Shown: piece by piece, positions 16,813 through 25,391 of the stretch
Position numbering within the stretch: position 1 is the stretch's first letter
Layout: each line of letters starts with the position of its first letter
Source of the DNA: Chloroflexota bacterium
GTDB taxonomy: Bacteria; Chloroflexota; UBA11872
Direction of reading: 5' to 3'
Length of the DNA: 41,467 nt
NCBI GenBank assembly: GCA_022821905.1
Contig: JAJECS010000025.1
Location: forward strand, 1 to 41,467
The notes under the pieces: model-generated
The model's database searches: none
What the model saw: only the letters and a program-made list of their open reading frames with translations
What the model was told of the DNA's origin: nothing
Made by a program: the position numbers and the translations under genes

Positions 16813-17826
16813 CTAGTCTGCGCCGCCGGATCCGGCGGGCTCGCCGGGCGCCATCGCGACGGACACCGCCGAGCCGAACGCCGCTCCGGCCAGGAAGATC
16901 ATGCTGCTGAAGTAGAGCCAGATCAGCAGCACGACGACCGTCGCCAGCGGGCCGTAGATCGCGTTGAACGAGCCGAAGTTGGCCGTGTACCAGACGAAGG
17001 CGTTCTTCCCGATCTCGAACCCGACCGCTCCCACCAGTCCGCCCGCCAGCGCCGGACGCCAGGCCAGCCGCTCGGCGGGAACCAGGTGATACATCAGCCC
17101 GAACACGCCGGTGGCAAAGAGGATTGGCAGCAGCACGCCAAGCCAGCGCAGCAACCACCCCAACCAGGCGAACGGCGAGTCGCCGCCGAGCAGCTCCGAT
17201 TGCTGCAAGAACGTCAGCACGGCGGTGGCGGTCACGGAGATGCCGAGAAGCCCGCCGGTGGCTATCGTCGTGGCAAGATCCAGCGCTCGGCCCTGAACGA
17301 AGGTCCGCCGCCGAGTCGCGCCGGTCGCCGCGTCGAGACCGCGCCGCAGCGCGCCAAACAGATTGCTGCCGGTCCACAACAGCGCGATGAGCGAGATGAC
17401 GCCGACGCTCTCGCGGACGGCCGCCATCGAAGGCAGCGTGCTCTCCAGGAAATCCTCCGCCCCCGGGGCCAGATCTCCCGATTGGTCCGCGACGAATTGC
17501 ACCAATACCTCGGGTTCCACCAGAAACGCCGCGATGGCCGTGATGAAGCCAATGAGCGGAAACAGGGAAACAAAGGTCTGAAAGCTGATGGCGGCCGCGA
17601 ACGTGGGGAGCTGCTGCGTGCCAAATCGGTCCGCCGTGAGGTACAGCACTCGGAGCTGCGGATGGGCGTCGATCCACGCCATCGTGGCGCGGGTGAGCGA
17701 CTCGACGGTTCCGCCGACGTGATCCTGGACGCGCCGTCCGGCGTCCGCCATGCGTCCCGCCGCTCGAGCCGGCCCGCCCAGCCGCTGTCGGAATCCGCGC
17801 TGCTTCACGGGTGCGCCGCCGTCCAT
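16813..17826 (-). CDS. YihY/BrkB family inner-membrane protein
   Basis: A 337-aa multi-spanning protein of the YihY/BrkB (UPF0761) family, function not settled. Recognisable segments are FAAAISFQTFVSLFPLIGFI, LLWTGSNLFGALRRGLDAAT, LFATGVFGLMYHLVPAERLA and YGPLATVVVLLIWLYFSSMI, covering about six predicted helices. The last segment is the most conserved in the family. The N terminus is a hydrophilic extension of about 70 residues. It is transcribed divergently from the M23 peptidase gene, with a 113-bp gap holding both promoters. Confidence 0.88.
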   Translation of the reverse strand: MDGGAPVKQRGFRQRLGGPARAAGRMADAGRRVQDHVGGTVESLTRATMAWIDAHPQLRVLYLTADRFGTQQLPTFAAAISFQTFVSLFPLIGFITAIAAFLVEPEVLVQFVADQSGDLAPGAEDFLESTLPSMAAVRESVGVISLIALLWTGSNLFGALRRGLDAATGATRRRTFVQGRALDLATTIATGGLLGISVTATAVLTFLQQSELLGGDSPFAWLGWLLRWLGVLLPILFATGVFGLMYHLVPAERLAWRPALAGGLVGAVGFEIGKNAFVWYTANFGSFNAIYGPLATVVVLLIWLYFSSMIFLAGAAFGSAVSVAMAPGEPAGSGGAD

Positions 17827-17939
17827 GATGTGCGACCAAGAGTGCCAGAGTTGCTGGCGTGCGGCGGCGCGTCACGTTGAGCGTGCGCCGGCGTTTCATC
17901 AGCGGTGCCGCAGCCGTCCCGATGCTAGGCTAATCGCCT

Positions 17940-19550
17940 GTGAAATCCCCCCGCACTCGGTCCGCCATGCGCCGTGGGGCCGTGGCGCTCATCCTCGCCC
18001 TTGCGCTGTCCGCGCTGCCACTTCCTGTGGCGGCGGAGGTGCCCGAGGTGCCGTTCGGTACTGCCTGCGGCTACGGGGCCGACTTCCCGATCAACGGCGG
18101 CCAGTTTTTCACCCAGACGGGCAGCAACACCGGGGGCGGCTACCCCGTGGTCGATGACGACGCCGCCAAGTTCTGGACGGCGTTTCAGGAGCTCGGCGGC
18201 TATCAGATCGTTGGCTATCCCGTCTCGCACCGCTTCGTCCTGCATGGCTTTCTCGTGCAGGCGTTTCAAAAGATGGTGCTGCAATGGGACCCGTCCAAAG
18301 ACGGCGTCAACGTGGCCAACACCATGGACATCATGAATCGGGAGGGCCACGACGAGTGGCTGGCAACGTTCCGGCAAGTCCCCCGGCACGCCACCCTGCC
18401 CGAGGATGCCGGCGTGCCGTTTTCCCAGATCATGGAGAACCACCTGGCGCTGCTGGATGTGAATCCGGCCATTCGCGACGCCTTTTTCGCCGTGCCCAGC
18501 TGGCTCACGCGCCTCGGGCTGCCCATCGCCTACGGCGACTTCGGCAGCATGGTGGCGATGCGGACGCAGCGTGCCGTGCTGCAACAGTGGCTCGTGGACG
18601 TGCCGTGGGCCCGCGCCGGGCAGGTCGTTTTCGCCAACTCGGGTGATTTGGCCAAGGAAGCCGGCCTGTTTCCGGCAGAGGCGATCGCGCCCGTCGATCC
18701 CCACGTTCCGCCAGCCGACGCGGACCTGGTGACGATCGGCTCCGAGATGCCGCGCCAGGGCGACGCGATCAGCATTCGGGTGCACACGGCGGCAGGTGGC
18801 GTGACCGTGAGTTGGAATGGTCGACCGGCGCCACTCGTTTGCCGCGACGGTGCCTGGCACGCCTTGCTTGGAACCGCCTCAACAGCCATGGCGGGGCCGC
18901 ACGAATTGCAGGTCAGCGTCGGCGAGCGCATGGTCGACATTTCCGTCGAGCTCGCGGAGCGTCCCTTCCCGTCCGCGGAGTTCCACATCCCCGACAGCCA
19001 CGAAGACCTGCTCGACGACGAGGTCGCACAGGAAGAGCGCGAGTTTCTGCATTCCATCGTCCTGCGGGTGAGCGGGGGTCCGCTGTGGACGGAATCGTTC
19101 CAGCGGCCCAGCAGCGGGCGGATCACCTCGCCCTACGGCGAGCGCCGCACCCTGCAGCCGGGATCGTTCATGTCGGTGCATGAGGGCGTCGACTACGCGG
19201 CCCCGACCGGCGCGCCGATCCCGGCGCCCAACCGAGGGCGCGTTGCATTTGTGGGGCCGCTCACAATCCGCGGCAACACGGTCATCCTGGACCATGGCTT
19301 CGGCGTCTTTACGCTCTTCTATCACCTGCACGACTTCTCGGTGTTGCTGGGTCAGGTGGTCGAGCGCGGCGCCACGGTCGGTCTGGTGGGCTCGACCGGA
19401 CGCTCGACTGGTCCCCATGTCCACTGGGAGATGTACGTCGCGGGCGCCGCCGTCGATCCCATCGGCTGGGTGGACGGGTCCTTGTACATGCTGGGCGAGG
19501 CGGAGTCCTATGTTCCCGCCCGGATCGGCGACGAGCCCGTAGCCGGATAA
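17940..19550 (+). CDS. Secreted M23-family metallopeptidase
   Basis: A 536-aa exported protein. The signal peptide is a basic start, a hydrophobic ALILALALSALPLPV and an Ala-rich cleavage site near residue 32. Residues about 35-250 form a domain (GGYPVVDDDAAKFWTAFQEL, VGYPVSHRFVLHGFLVQAFQ) similar to N-terminal regions of other Chloroflexota-type exported proteins. A beta-rich middle domain follows. The C-terminal LytM/M23 domain has SVHEGVDYAAPTGAPI (zinc His and Asp) and STGPHVHWEMYV (HxH). It probably cleaves or modifies cell-wall peptides, although the target depends on the organism's envelope. Confidence 0.9.
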   Translation: MKSPRTRSAMRRGAVALILALALSALPLPVAAEVPEVPFGTACGYGADFPINGGQFFTQTGSNTGGGYPVVDDDAAKFWTAFQELGGYQIVGYPVSHRFVLHGFLVQAFQKMVLQWDPSKDGVNVANTMDIMNREGHDEWLATFRQVPRHATLPEDAGVPFSQIMENHLALLDVNPAIRDAFFAVPSWLTRLGLPIAYGDFGSMVAMRTQRAVLQQWLVDVPWARAGQVVFANSGDLAKEAGLFPAEAIAPVDPHVPPADADLVTIGSEMPRQGDAISIRVHTAAGGVTVSWNGRPAPLVCRDGAWHALLGTASTAMAGPHELQVSVGERMVDISVELAERPFPSAEFHIPDSHEDLLDDEVAQEEREFLHSIVLRVSGGPLWTESFQRPSSGRITSPYGERRTLQPGSFMSVHEGVDYAAPTGAPIPAPNRGRVAFVGPLTIRGNTVILDHGFGVFTLFYHLHDFSVLLGQVVERGATVGLVGSTGRSTGPHVHWEMYVAGAAVDPIGWVDGSLYMLGEAESYVPARIGDEPVAG

Positions 19551-19580
19551 CCCGCCGGCCGCAGTCCGACTCCGCCGGGA

Positions 19581-19687
19581 CGCCCCGCTAGAATCGTCAC
19601 GCCGCCAAGCGCCCGTAGCTCAGCGGATTAGAGCACTGGTCTTCGGAACCAGGGGTCGGGGGTTCGAATCCCTCCGGGCGTGCCACG
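19581..19687 (+). repeat. 107-bp direct repeat, left copy (with tRNA-Arg)
   Basis: A perfect copy of positions 23855-23961, starting CGCCCCGCTAGAATCGTCAC and ending with the tRNA CCA plus CG. It contains 28 bp of leader, the complete tRNA and 2 bp beyond. The flanking bases differ on both sides. The two copies bracket the 4.2-kb helicase-DarT-ARH island. Confidence 0.92.
19609..19685 (+). tRNA. tRNA-Arg (anticodon UCG), left copy
   Basis: The acceptor stem GCGCCCG pairs with CGGGCGT (terminal G-U). The anticodon arm CTGGT-CTTCGGA-ACCAG gives anticodon UCG for Arg CGA codons. The T arm is GGGGG-TTCGAAT-CCCTC, followed by discriminator G and an encoded CCA. It is identical to the copy at 23883-23959, so one of the two is redundant. 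Confidence 0.93.
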
Positions 19688-19790
19688 TACCCAGGCCGCT
19701 GCCCGATCCTGGCGCGAGCCAGCGGCGGTTTGTCAGATCGCCCTTGCTCTCGTCTGGCGGCCTTCAGTTTGCGCGGATTCGCGACTGGGA

Positions 19791-21572
19791 CTACCTCGTG
19801 GCGCCATTTGCCTCGCGTATCTCGACAATCGTGCCATCCGGGTCAGAACAGCGGAACTGTCGAATAGATCTCCTCATAGTGATCGGAGACACCTTCAATT
19901 CCGCTGCAATCAATCGCTTTCGAATACCCTCAAGTTCGGAAGCGGATACAAAGATTAAAATTCTCGTTGGATCGATGCTCGACCCGTCGGATCTCAAACT
20001 CAATTGCATTTGACGGGCACGTAGATCACCAAAACTAGTGATCGGATATAGCACTAATTCCCCTCCAAAGCTTACGAACTCTGCCGTTTTCCTAGTGATC
20101 TCTAATCCGATTAAATCTCGATAGAAGCGTGTAGACAGCTCCAAGCTAGTGGCCTCAACTGCGATTGTAATCCGTCTCTTTCCATGAGGCGCAGTATTCT
20201 CGGTCGCACTAGTTTTTGAGATAGTCTCATTCGGAGTAGAGTCTGGTTGTAGGATGCGCTGCCTTTTGGTGATATGAAGCGTTTGACCATCGTCAGTTGC
20301 TAATTCAAAGCTTTTTATTTTGTTGCGTGTCTTCGTTGGAAAGTCACGCACGCAGGTGATTACACCCTTGCGTCCGTCTGGGAGCGGAATCTGTTCGCCG
20401 ACACGAATCTGGGGCAATCGTCGGGAAAAACTTCTTACAGAATTTGCAGTCGTCTCCAGGACTGGCATGTTAGTGGATGCGACCAAGTTCCGTGCTGTGG
20501 CTTTCAAGTGGCAGTAGTCCTGGACTTTGCCTGAGATTCCACTGAGCCATTCTGAGCCGCATATCGCGCCAAGAAGGCCTCCGGTCATTGACGCTAATGT
20601 GTCGGTATCGGCACCGCGGCTAAATGCACCGGCTAGGATTCCCTGAGCAGGGCGAGAAGCGTAGCGGGATGCGAGATAGAGCGCACCCGCCGCCGTAACC
20701 GTGCCGGCACCGCTGATCCGTCGTTCGAAGGCACCAAGGCTTCCGAGTGTTTCGCGGTCTACGGCGAGTGAGCCCTGAGCGATCGCTAATGCCGACACGT
20801 CAAGGAGCTCGACCATTCGCTCTACGGTCGTTTCCCAAAGGCGCGAATACTCAATTTCGAGATGACGGTCCATAGCTTCCCTCCACCCAGTGGGGAGATT
20901 CTTGGGAAGCTGAGACCAAGTCTCGACGGAAACCTTCGTGTCAGCGATGAGCTCGCCGTAGTCAAGACTTCGCTCCCTGCGTAGGGCTCGCCACAGAGCG
21001 TAGGCGTAGGCGAGGGCGCCAACATGTGCTACCGGGTGGCCGTGCGTCGTGATGCCATCTTCTACAACAGTTGCGGCAATAGGGCTAAAGTCGCGGCTGC
21101 TTGCGCCGCGCAGGCAGTGGGGCAGCACGCGCATAGCCACACCATTTCCACCTGCATCGAAATACCTCGCGGGATTGTCTTGGAGCCATGGCGGCTTTCC
21201 TGCTGTCCAAGAGCGGGCTGCCTGTTTGGTGGCGGCGCCTCCGCCCCTCTCGTACAGTAACCAGAATGGCAGTTCCACGGCTGTCCAACGCTTCAACCAC
21301 GAGTCCTCAGCCCGAAGAGCACGCGCTAGCGCTAGGACTAGTTGAGTGTCGTCGCTGTATTCTCCTGCGCCAATCTCCGCCTCGTATGCCGCATAGCGGC
21401 CACCCTCTCGGCGCCACCACGGAAAGAAATCCATCCTCGGTTCGGCCTCTTTCTGAGCCCGTACCCGATGTCCGCGATCTTCCTGGGGCCAGCCGAGAGC
21501 GTCGCCGACTGCAACTCCTACAAGCGAGCCTTCTGCTCGCGGCAGCAGCGTCGCCGCCTTAGGGCTAGTCAC
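19791..21572 (-). CDS. ADP-ribosylglycohydrolase fused to a VOC domain
   Basis: A 593-aa fusion. Residues about 12-365 are an ARH/DraG-type ADP-ribosylglycohydrolase with the full metal-binding set: EGSLVGVAVGDALGWP, YSDDTQ (73-76), GGNGVAMRVLP, TTHGHP (175-180) and FSRGADTDTLASMTGGLLGA (318-337). Residues 385-442 form a small linker domain. Residues 466-590 resemble a glyoxalase/bleomycin-resistance (VOC) domain (LELSTRFYRDLIGLEITRK, then FRCSDPDGTIVEIREA). I chose the GTG at 21572 because it overlaps the DarT stop. ARH enzymes remove ADP-ribose from proteins or nucleic acids; beside DarT it is the likely antitoxin, replacing the macrodomain DarG. The VOC role is unknown. Confidence 0.85.
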   Translation of the reverse strand: MTSPKAATLLPRAEGSLVGVAVGDALGWPQEDRGHRVRAQKEAEPRMDFFPWWRREGGRYAAYEAEIGAGEYSDDTQLVLALARALRAEDSWLKRWTAVELPFWLLYERGGGAATKQAARSWTAGKPPWLQDNPARYFDAGGNGVAMRVLPHCLRGASSRDFSPIAATVVEDGITTHGHPVAHVGALAYAYALWRALRRERSLDYGELIADTKVSVETWSQLPKNLPTGWREAMDRHLEIEYSRLWETTVERMVELLDVSALAIAQGSLAVDRETLGSLGAFERRISGAGTVTAAGALYLASRYASRPAQGILAGAFSRGADTDTLASMTGGLLGAICGSEWLSGISGKVQDYCHLKATARNLVASTNMPVLETTANSVRSFSRRLPQIRVGEQIPLPDGRKGVITCVRDFPTKTRNKIKSFELATDDGQTLHITKRQRILQPDSTPNETISKTSATENTAPHGKRRITIAVEATSLELSTRFYRDLIGLEITRKTAEFVSFGGELVLYPITSFGDLRARQMQLSLRSDGSSIDPTRILIFVSASELEGIRKRLIAAELKVSPITMRRSIRQFRCSDPDGTIVEIREANGATR

Positions 21573-22284
21573 CTGTAGTCTCCCGGTGATCCCAATCCAC
21601 CTCGGCAGGGCGCCTCCCTGAGCGGAGTAGCCCCGACAGTTTATAAGGGTCGAAGACCGCTTGGCAGACCCGGTACCTAAAAACATTCTCGCTCAGGCCA
21701 AGCTGGCGAAGACCGACGAATGTCCTCCTCGCCTGTCCTTCGCTGGCAACGATCACATGCTGGATGTCCCTAAGCGGGACATGCCGATGCACAAGCACCT
21801 CGGCCTGTTCGTCTGTTGGGCATGCTAACGGCAGCTCGTCCCGGGTGAAAGTGCGATTGCCCGTGCCCTGCACGCTGGACTCATAGAGTGACTCGAATGC
21901 TGCTGTCCCGCTACGTACGAGTCTCCCTCCTTCGGCCGCTGCGTTTCGAGGGCAGAAGAGAGTCGTGTCAGCCCACAGATGCTTCGGCTCGATTGTTAGG
22001 CAGACCCAGTCCGGGAACAGGGAGGAGGCACTGGCCGTATCACTGCGGCGTCTGCGCCCGTACCACGAATTCGGGTACTCGATCGAGCAACAAATGTAGT
22101 CGGGGTGGCCGTCCAATCGCTGGAGGTCTTGTTTATTGAAGGTGTCTCGATCGTGTTTCTCCAGCTGTCTGGTTGACAGGAGCCCTTCACCACTCGCGAT
22201 GTGTACTAGATTCCGAAACGGCGTCAAATGGCATAATCGGCTTATCCCTCGCCGCATTGACGCCCTCTCAATCTCCGCGATCAA
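21565..22284 (-). CDS. darT: DarT-like DNA ADP-ribosyltransferase toxin
   Basis: A protein of about 239 aa of the DarT (formerly DUF4433) family. Known members use NAD to ADP-ribosylate thymidine or guanosine in single-stranded DNA, which blocks replication and can abort phage infection. Matching segments are RLCHLTPFRNLVHIASGEGL near the start, then DLQRLDGHPDYICCSIEYPN, FPDWVCLTIEPKHLW and DEQAEVLVHRHVPLRDIQHV. The last holds the likely catalytic glutamate in the usual EVLV context. The start is either a TTG overlapping the helicase TGA, or an ATG 24 bases inside (22260). The stop overlaps the ARH start, so toxin and putative antitoxin are translationally coupled. Confidence 0.82.
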   Translation of the reverse strand: MIAEIERASMRRGISRLCHLTPFRNLVHIASGEGLLSTRQLEKHDRDTFNKQDLQRLDGHPDYICCSIEYPNSWYGRRRRSDTASASSLFPDWVCLTIEPKHLWADTTLFCPRNAAAEGGRLVRSGTAAFESLYESSVQGTGNRTFTRDELPLACPTDEQAEVLVHRHVPLRDIQHVIVASEGQARRTFVGLRQLGLSENVFRYRVCQAVFDPYKLSGLLRSGRRPAEVDWDHRETTGD

Positions 22285-23681
22285 CGCTTCACTTCAATCC
22301 AGAGCTTCCGATTATCGGGCATCAGACTTGTCAGTTGTCCGGCGTGGGTCAGAATCAAACCCTGGCGTGCTCTTGTGACACCAACGTAGAGAAGGCGGCC
22401 ATCGCTGGCCTCAGCTTCCTGGTCGCTCGACGCAGCAGCAAGCTGTTGATCAGGCCAGCGCTCTGTGGTCATTCTTGGCATGATGACCGTGTCGAATTCG
22501 AGTCCCTTCGCGCCATGGACAGTCCCGATTGAGATCCCGGGATCGGGGTTCCAAGTGGCCAGGTTTCGGTCGACACGCTGTGCGTTCGGAAGTTGCTGCG
22601 CAAACGCCGATACATCTGTGTTTCGGCGCAGGAGGATACCCACGCTTCCCGACCTGGCGGCATTCTGTGCCTGCCCGATCACGAAGCGGGTCTCCCCACC
22701 ATTCGAATCGAAGCTTACTACCGTTGGCGGCGGACCGGCGGCAGCAAACCCGGTTGGTGCGACCATATCTGGCTCGCCAGCGTAGTAAGGCATCCTGGCG
22801 ATCGCCAGACCAAGCGCTGCTATCTGAGGAGAGTTCCGATAGTTCTTCTCGAACTTCCACGGGGTGCCAGCCCTCAGACCAGCGTCGCTCCACGTTAGTC
22901 TCCGTCCGTAGATCTGTTGTGCCACATCGGCGAACATCGTGAGCGAACCATCGCCAGGCACTGCGAGCGCGAGTGAGCGGACCATCTCGGGCGAAAAGTC
23001 CTGCCCTTCGTCGATCACGATGTGCCGGTATCGACGCGGAGCATCGTCTTGTCGAAGAGCCTGGCGCGCCGCGCTCGCAAGATCGTCCCAGTCATAGGAC
23101 CAGCCATTTGCCTTGCGCAGGGCGTGGTACTCGGTGAGCACCTCATACATCGCCGGACGTTGCTCCCGGGTGATGCGTGCGTTAGAACGGCCTATCCGTT
23201 CTCGCGCGACATAGTCGTCCTTGTCCCCTATCCCGTGTTGCTTCATCCACCGAATCTCGTCTGAGAAGAATGCCGTGGGACGGCTGAAGAGTGATACTCC
23301 CTTGTGCCGCGCGGCGACACGGCAGACTGCCTGGTCGATCAGGCGATCACTGTCGACAGGCATGCAAATGGCATTCCACCACATCAAGTTCTGACTGGCG
23401 AGGTACCCGCGGGCAAAGCGGTGGTAGGTGACGACGTCAACGTTGGCGAACTCCGGCGGGCGCAGATGCTCCAGATAGGTCACGAGCGTTTTGTTGAAGG
23501 TTGTGAGGAGCGTACGGCCACCGTGTTCAGCGAGTTGATTGGCGAGGTAGGTGGCTCGGTGGATCGCCATCGTGGTCTTGCCAGAGCCGGCTGTGCCGAG
23601 CACGACGATATGCCCTTCGGGCTTGAGGGCAACGACCTCGCGTTGTTTCCCCTGGGGGACCGGTAGTGCCACGCTCCCCAT
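22281..23681 (-). CDS. UvrD/Rep-type SF1 helicase of the DarT operon
   Basis: A 466-aa superfamily-1A helicase-like ATPase. Walker A is VVLGTAGSGKTTMAIHRA (29-36), motif II IVIDEGQDFS (224-228), motif IV KNYRNSPQIA, motif V SIGTVHGAKGLEFDTVIMPR and motif VI LYVGVTRARQ. At 466 aa it lacks the large insertions of UvrD and RecB and resembles compact helicases found in defence operons. It is the first gene of the operon and its stop overlaps the DarT start. A DNA-unwinding or damage-sensing partner to the ADP-ribosyltransferase is my inference; I do not know this gene trio as a named system. Confidence 0.88.
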   Translation of the reverse strand: MGSVALPVPQGKQREVVALKPEGHIVVLGTAGSGKTTMAIHRATYLANQLAEHGGRTLLTTFNKTLVTYLEHLRPPEFANVDVVTYHRFARGYLASQNLMWWNAICMPVDSDRLIDQAVCRVAARHKGVSLFSRPTAFFSDEIRWMKQHGIGDKDDYVARERIGRSNARITREQRPAMYEVLTEYHALRKANGWSYDWDDLASAARQALRQDDAPRRYRHIVIDEGQDFSPEMVRSLALAVPGDGSLTMFADVAQQIYGRRLTWSDAGLRAGTPWKFEKNYRNSPQIAALGLAIARMPYYAGEPDMVAPTGFAAAGPPPTVVSFDSNGGETRFVIGQAQNAARSGSVGILLRRNTDVSAFAQQLPNAQRVDRNLATWNPDPGISIGTVHGAKGLEFDTVIMPRMTTERWPDQQLAAASSDQEAEASDGRLLYVGVTRARQGLILTHAGQLTSLMPDNRKLWIEVKR

Positions 23682-23854
23682 TGTTGCAAGTGATGGGCTG
23701 AGCCGCGCTGGCGTCCACCTGAGGCTGAGCGGGGCTGCTCGATCGCACGTTGAGAACTCTCTCTGGCTACTGAGCCGTGCCTCGGAACCGGCTATAGCGC
23801 GGCAGTTGGTCGCCCCTTGTGCGCCGCTCCAAACGCGATACGGCCTGCCGCGCG

Positions 23855-23961
23855 CGCCCCGCTAGAATCGTCACGCCGCCAAGCGCCCGTAGCTCAGCGG
23901 ATTAGAGCACTGGTCTTCGGAACCAGGGGTCGGGGGTTCGAATCCCTCCGGGCGTGCCACG
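23855..23961 (+). repeat. 107-bp direct repeat, right copy (with tRNA-Arg)
   Basis: Identical over 107 bp to 19581-19687, at an offset of 4274 bp. The repeat begins 173 bp upstream of the helicase start, so the whole minus-strand operon lies between the copies. No integrase gene is present between them. Confidence 0.92.
23883..23959 (+). tRNA. tRNA-Arg (anticodon UCG), right copy
   Basis: Base-for-base identical to the tRNA at 19609-19685, with the same 28-bp leader and encoded CCA. An open frame reads through this tRNA into the FAD oxidoreductase gene, but that is an artefact and not an N-terminal extension. Confidence 0.93.
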
Positions 23962-24029
23962 ATTCCAGGTCGGCAGAGCGCGGCGTCCGAAGGCTCGGCG
24001 GCGGCGCGAATCGACGGGAGCGGACGACG

Positions 24030-25391
24030 CTGCGGCGGATAGCCATCATCGGGGGCGGAATCTCGGGGCTGGCCGCCGCATGGGGCCTGCACCACCACCC
24101 GGACCGATTTGACTTCCGGCTATTCGAAGCGCGGGACCGGATAGGCGGAAACGCGATCACCGCCGATATGCCGCAGGACGACGGCAGCTCCATTCCCTTC
24201 GATATCTCCGTAACCGCGTGCATTCCGTCGGTGTATGACCACATCGTCATCTTGATGGAGAAGTTTGGCATCGAGTTGGTCGATACCCGCTTCAGCTACA
24301 GCGTGAAGTACCGCGGCCAGATCTACGCCCACGACTTCGACTCCGAGATCAAAAGGCAGCTGCAAGGCGAGATCGCGAAGTTTCAACGGCTCCTGCGGCG
24401 GCTGCACTGGATTGGTTGGCTGAGCCGCGCCCGGTCGAAACTGCTCAACGCCCTCAACCCGTTTAACTACATCAGCATGGGCACGCTTCTGAATCTGGGA
24501 GGATTCTCCGGAGACTTTCGGTACAAGATCCTCAAGCCCATGTTCGTCAATTTCCTGATGGCGACCAACGTGTTCGACATGCCTGCGGCGCTCTTCGCGC
24601 GATACCTCGAGTTCTTCGATATCGAAACCGCCACACGCATGCAGACGTGGGATCAGGGCACCCGCCGCATCTATGAAAACCTGTCGGCGGACTTTCGGGA
24701 CAAGATCTACCTCAACCGCCCGGTCCAAAAGGTGTATCGAAGGTCGTCCGGCGTTGTCGTCGAGGACGAAGACGGCGTGACGGAGACGTTCGACGAGGTG
24801 GTTTTCGCGTGCAATGCCAACCAAACCTTGATGATGCTCGATAAACCCACCCTGCTGGAGCGCTACATCCTCTCGTCAATTCGATATGAAAGCGAGCTCC
24901 ACAACCACACCGTCGTGCACTCCGACGCTGCCGTTCTCCCCGACAATGACGTGATGCCGCTGGAGACTCGGAGCAACCATATCGAGCAGTACGGCGCTCG
25001 ACCGGACAACTACGAAATCACCTACATCATGCACAACCAGCAGCCATGGGCCAATCAGTCCGACAAGCCGTGTCTCGTTACCTACAATCCGATCAGCGAG
25101 ATTGATGGCCAAAAGATTGTTGGAAAGTGGTGGTTTCAACATATCGTGCACGACGTGCGACATGTGGCATGGGTCATGAACCTCTTCCAATTCATTCAGG
25201 GAAGAAGGCGAACGTGGCACTGCGGGGCGCATACCCTGGTAAACAGCCAGGAAACATGCTTCGTGAGTGGGCTGGCCGTTGCCACGCAGATGGGCGCGGA
25301 CTATCCCTTTCGTGATCCCACGGCAAGGCGTGCGTTCAACCATTACGGCAGCATCATGCACGGCTGGCGCTTCAAGAAAGCGACGGATTGA
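24030..25391 (+). CDS. FAD-dependent oxidoreductase, amine-oxidase fold
   Basis: A flavoprotein of about 453 aa with an N-terminal FAD motif (RRIAIIGGGISGLAAAWGLH) and the second signature FRLFEARDRIGGNA. It resembles NAD(P)/FAD proteins found beside cyclopropane-fatty-acid-synthase genes, and more distantly phytoene desaturases. The C-terminal FAD contact is probably TCFVSGLAVATQMG. No ATG, GTG or TTG occurs in frame between the tRNA end and the Rossmann motif. I place the start at CTG 24030, with GGGAG at 24015-24019. The GPP34-P450 gene follows in the same direction. The substrate is probably a lipid or isoprenoid (inference). Confidence 0.78.
   Translation: MRRIAIIGGGISGLAAAWGLHHHPDRFDFRLFEARDRIGGNAITADMPQDDGSSIPFDISVTACIPSVYDHIVILMEKFGIELVDTRFSYSVKYRGQIYAHDFDSEIKRQLQGEIAKFQRLLRRLHWIGWLSRARSKLLNALNPFNYISMGTLLNLGGFSGDFRYKILKPMFVNFLMATNVFDMPAALFARYLEFFDIETATRMQTWDQGTRRIYENLSADFRDKIYLNRPVQKVYRRSSGVVVEDEDGVTETFDEVVFACNANQTLMMLDKPTLLERYILSSIRYESELHNHTVVHSDAAVLPDNDVMPLETRSNHIEQYGARPDNYEITYIMHNQQPWANQSDKPCLVTYNPISEIDGQKIVGKWWFQHIVHDVRHVAWVMNLFQFIQGRRRTWHCGAHTLVNSQETCFVSGLAVATQMGADYPFRDPTARRAFNHYGSIMHGWRFKKATD

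Noticed and set aside
16715..17899. 394-codon minus-strand frame over the YihY gene
   Set aside because: It is Arg-rich and lacks domains, while the overlapping 337-codon frame carries the YihY/BrkB membrane segments.
19680..20013. Plus-strand small frames after the left tRNA-Arg as a possible integrase or excisionase
   Set aside because: They are antisense to the VOC end of the ARH fusion and show no recombinase motifs.
23817..24029. N-terminal extension of the FAD oxidoreductase through the tRNA
   Set aside because: The frame crosses an intact tRNA-Arg identical to a second copy; the encoded residues are a composition artefact.
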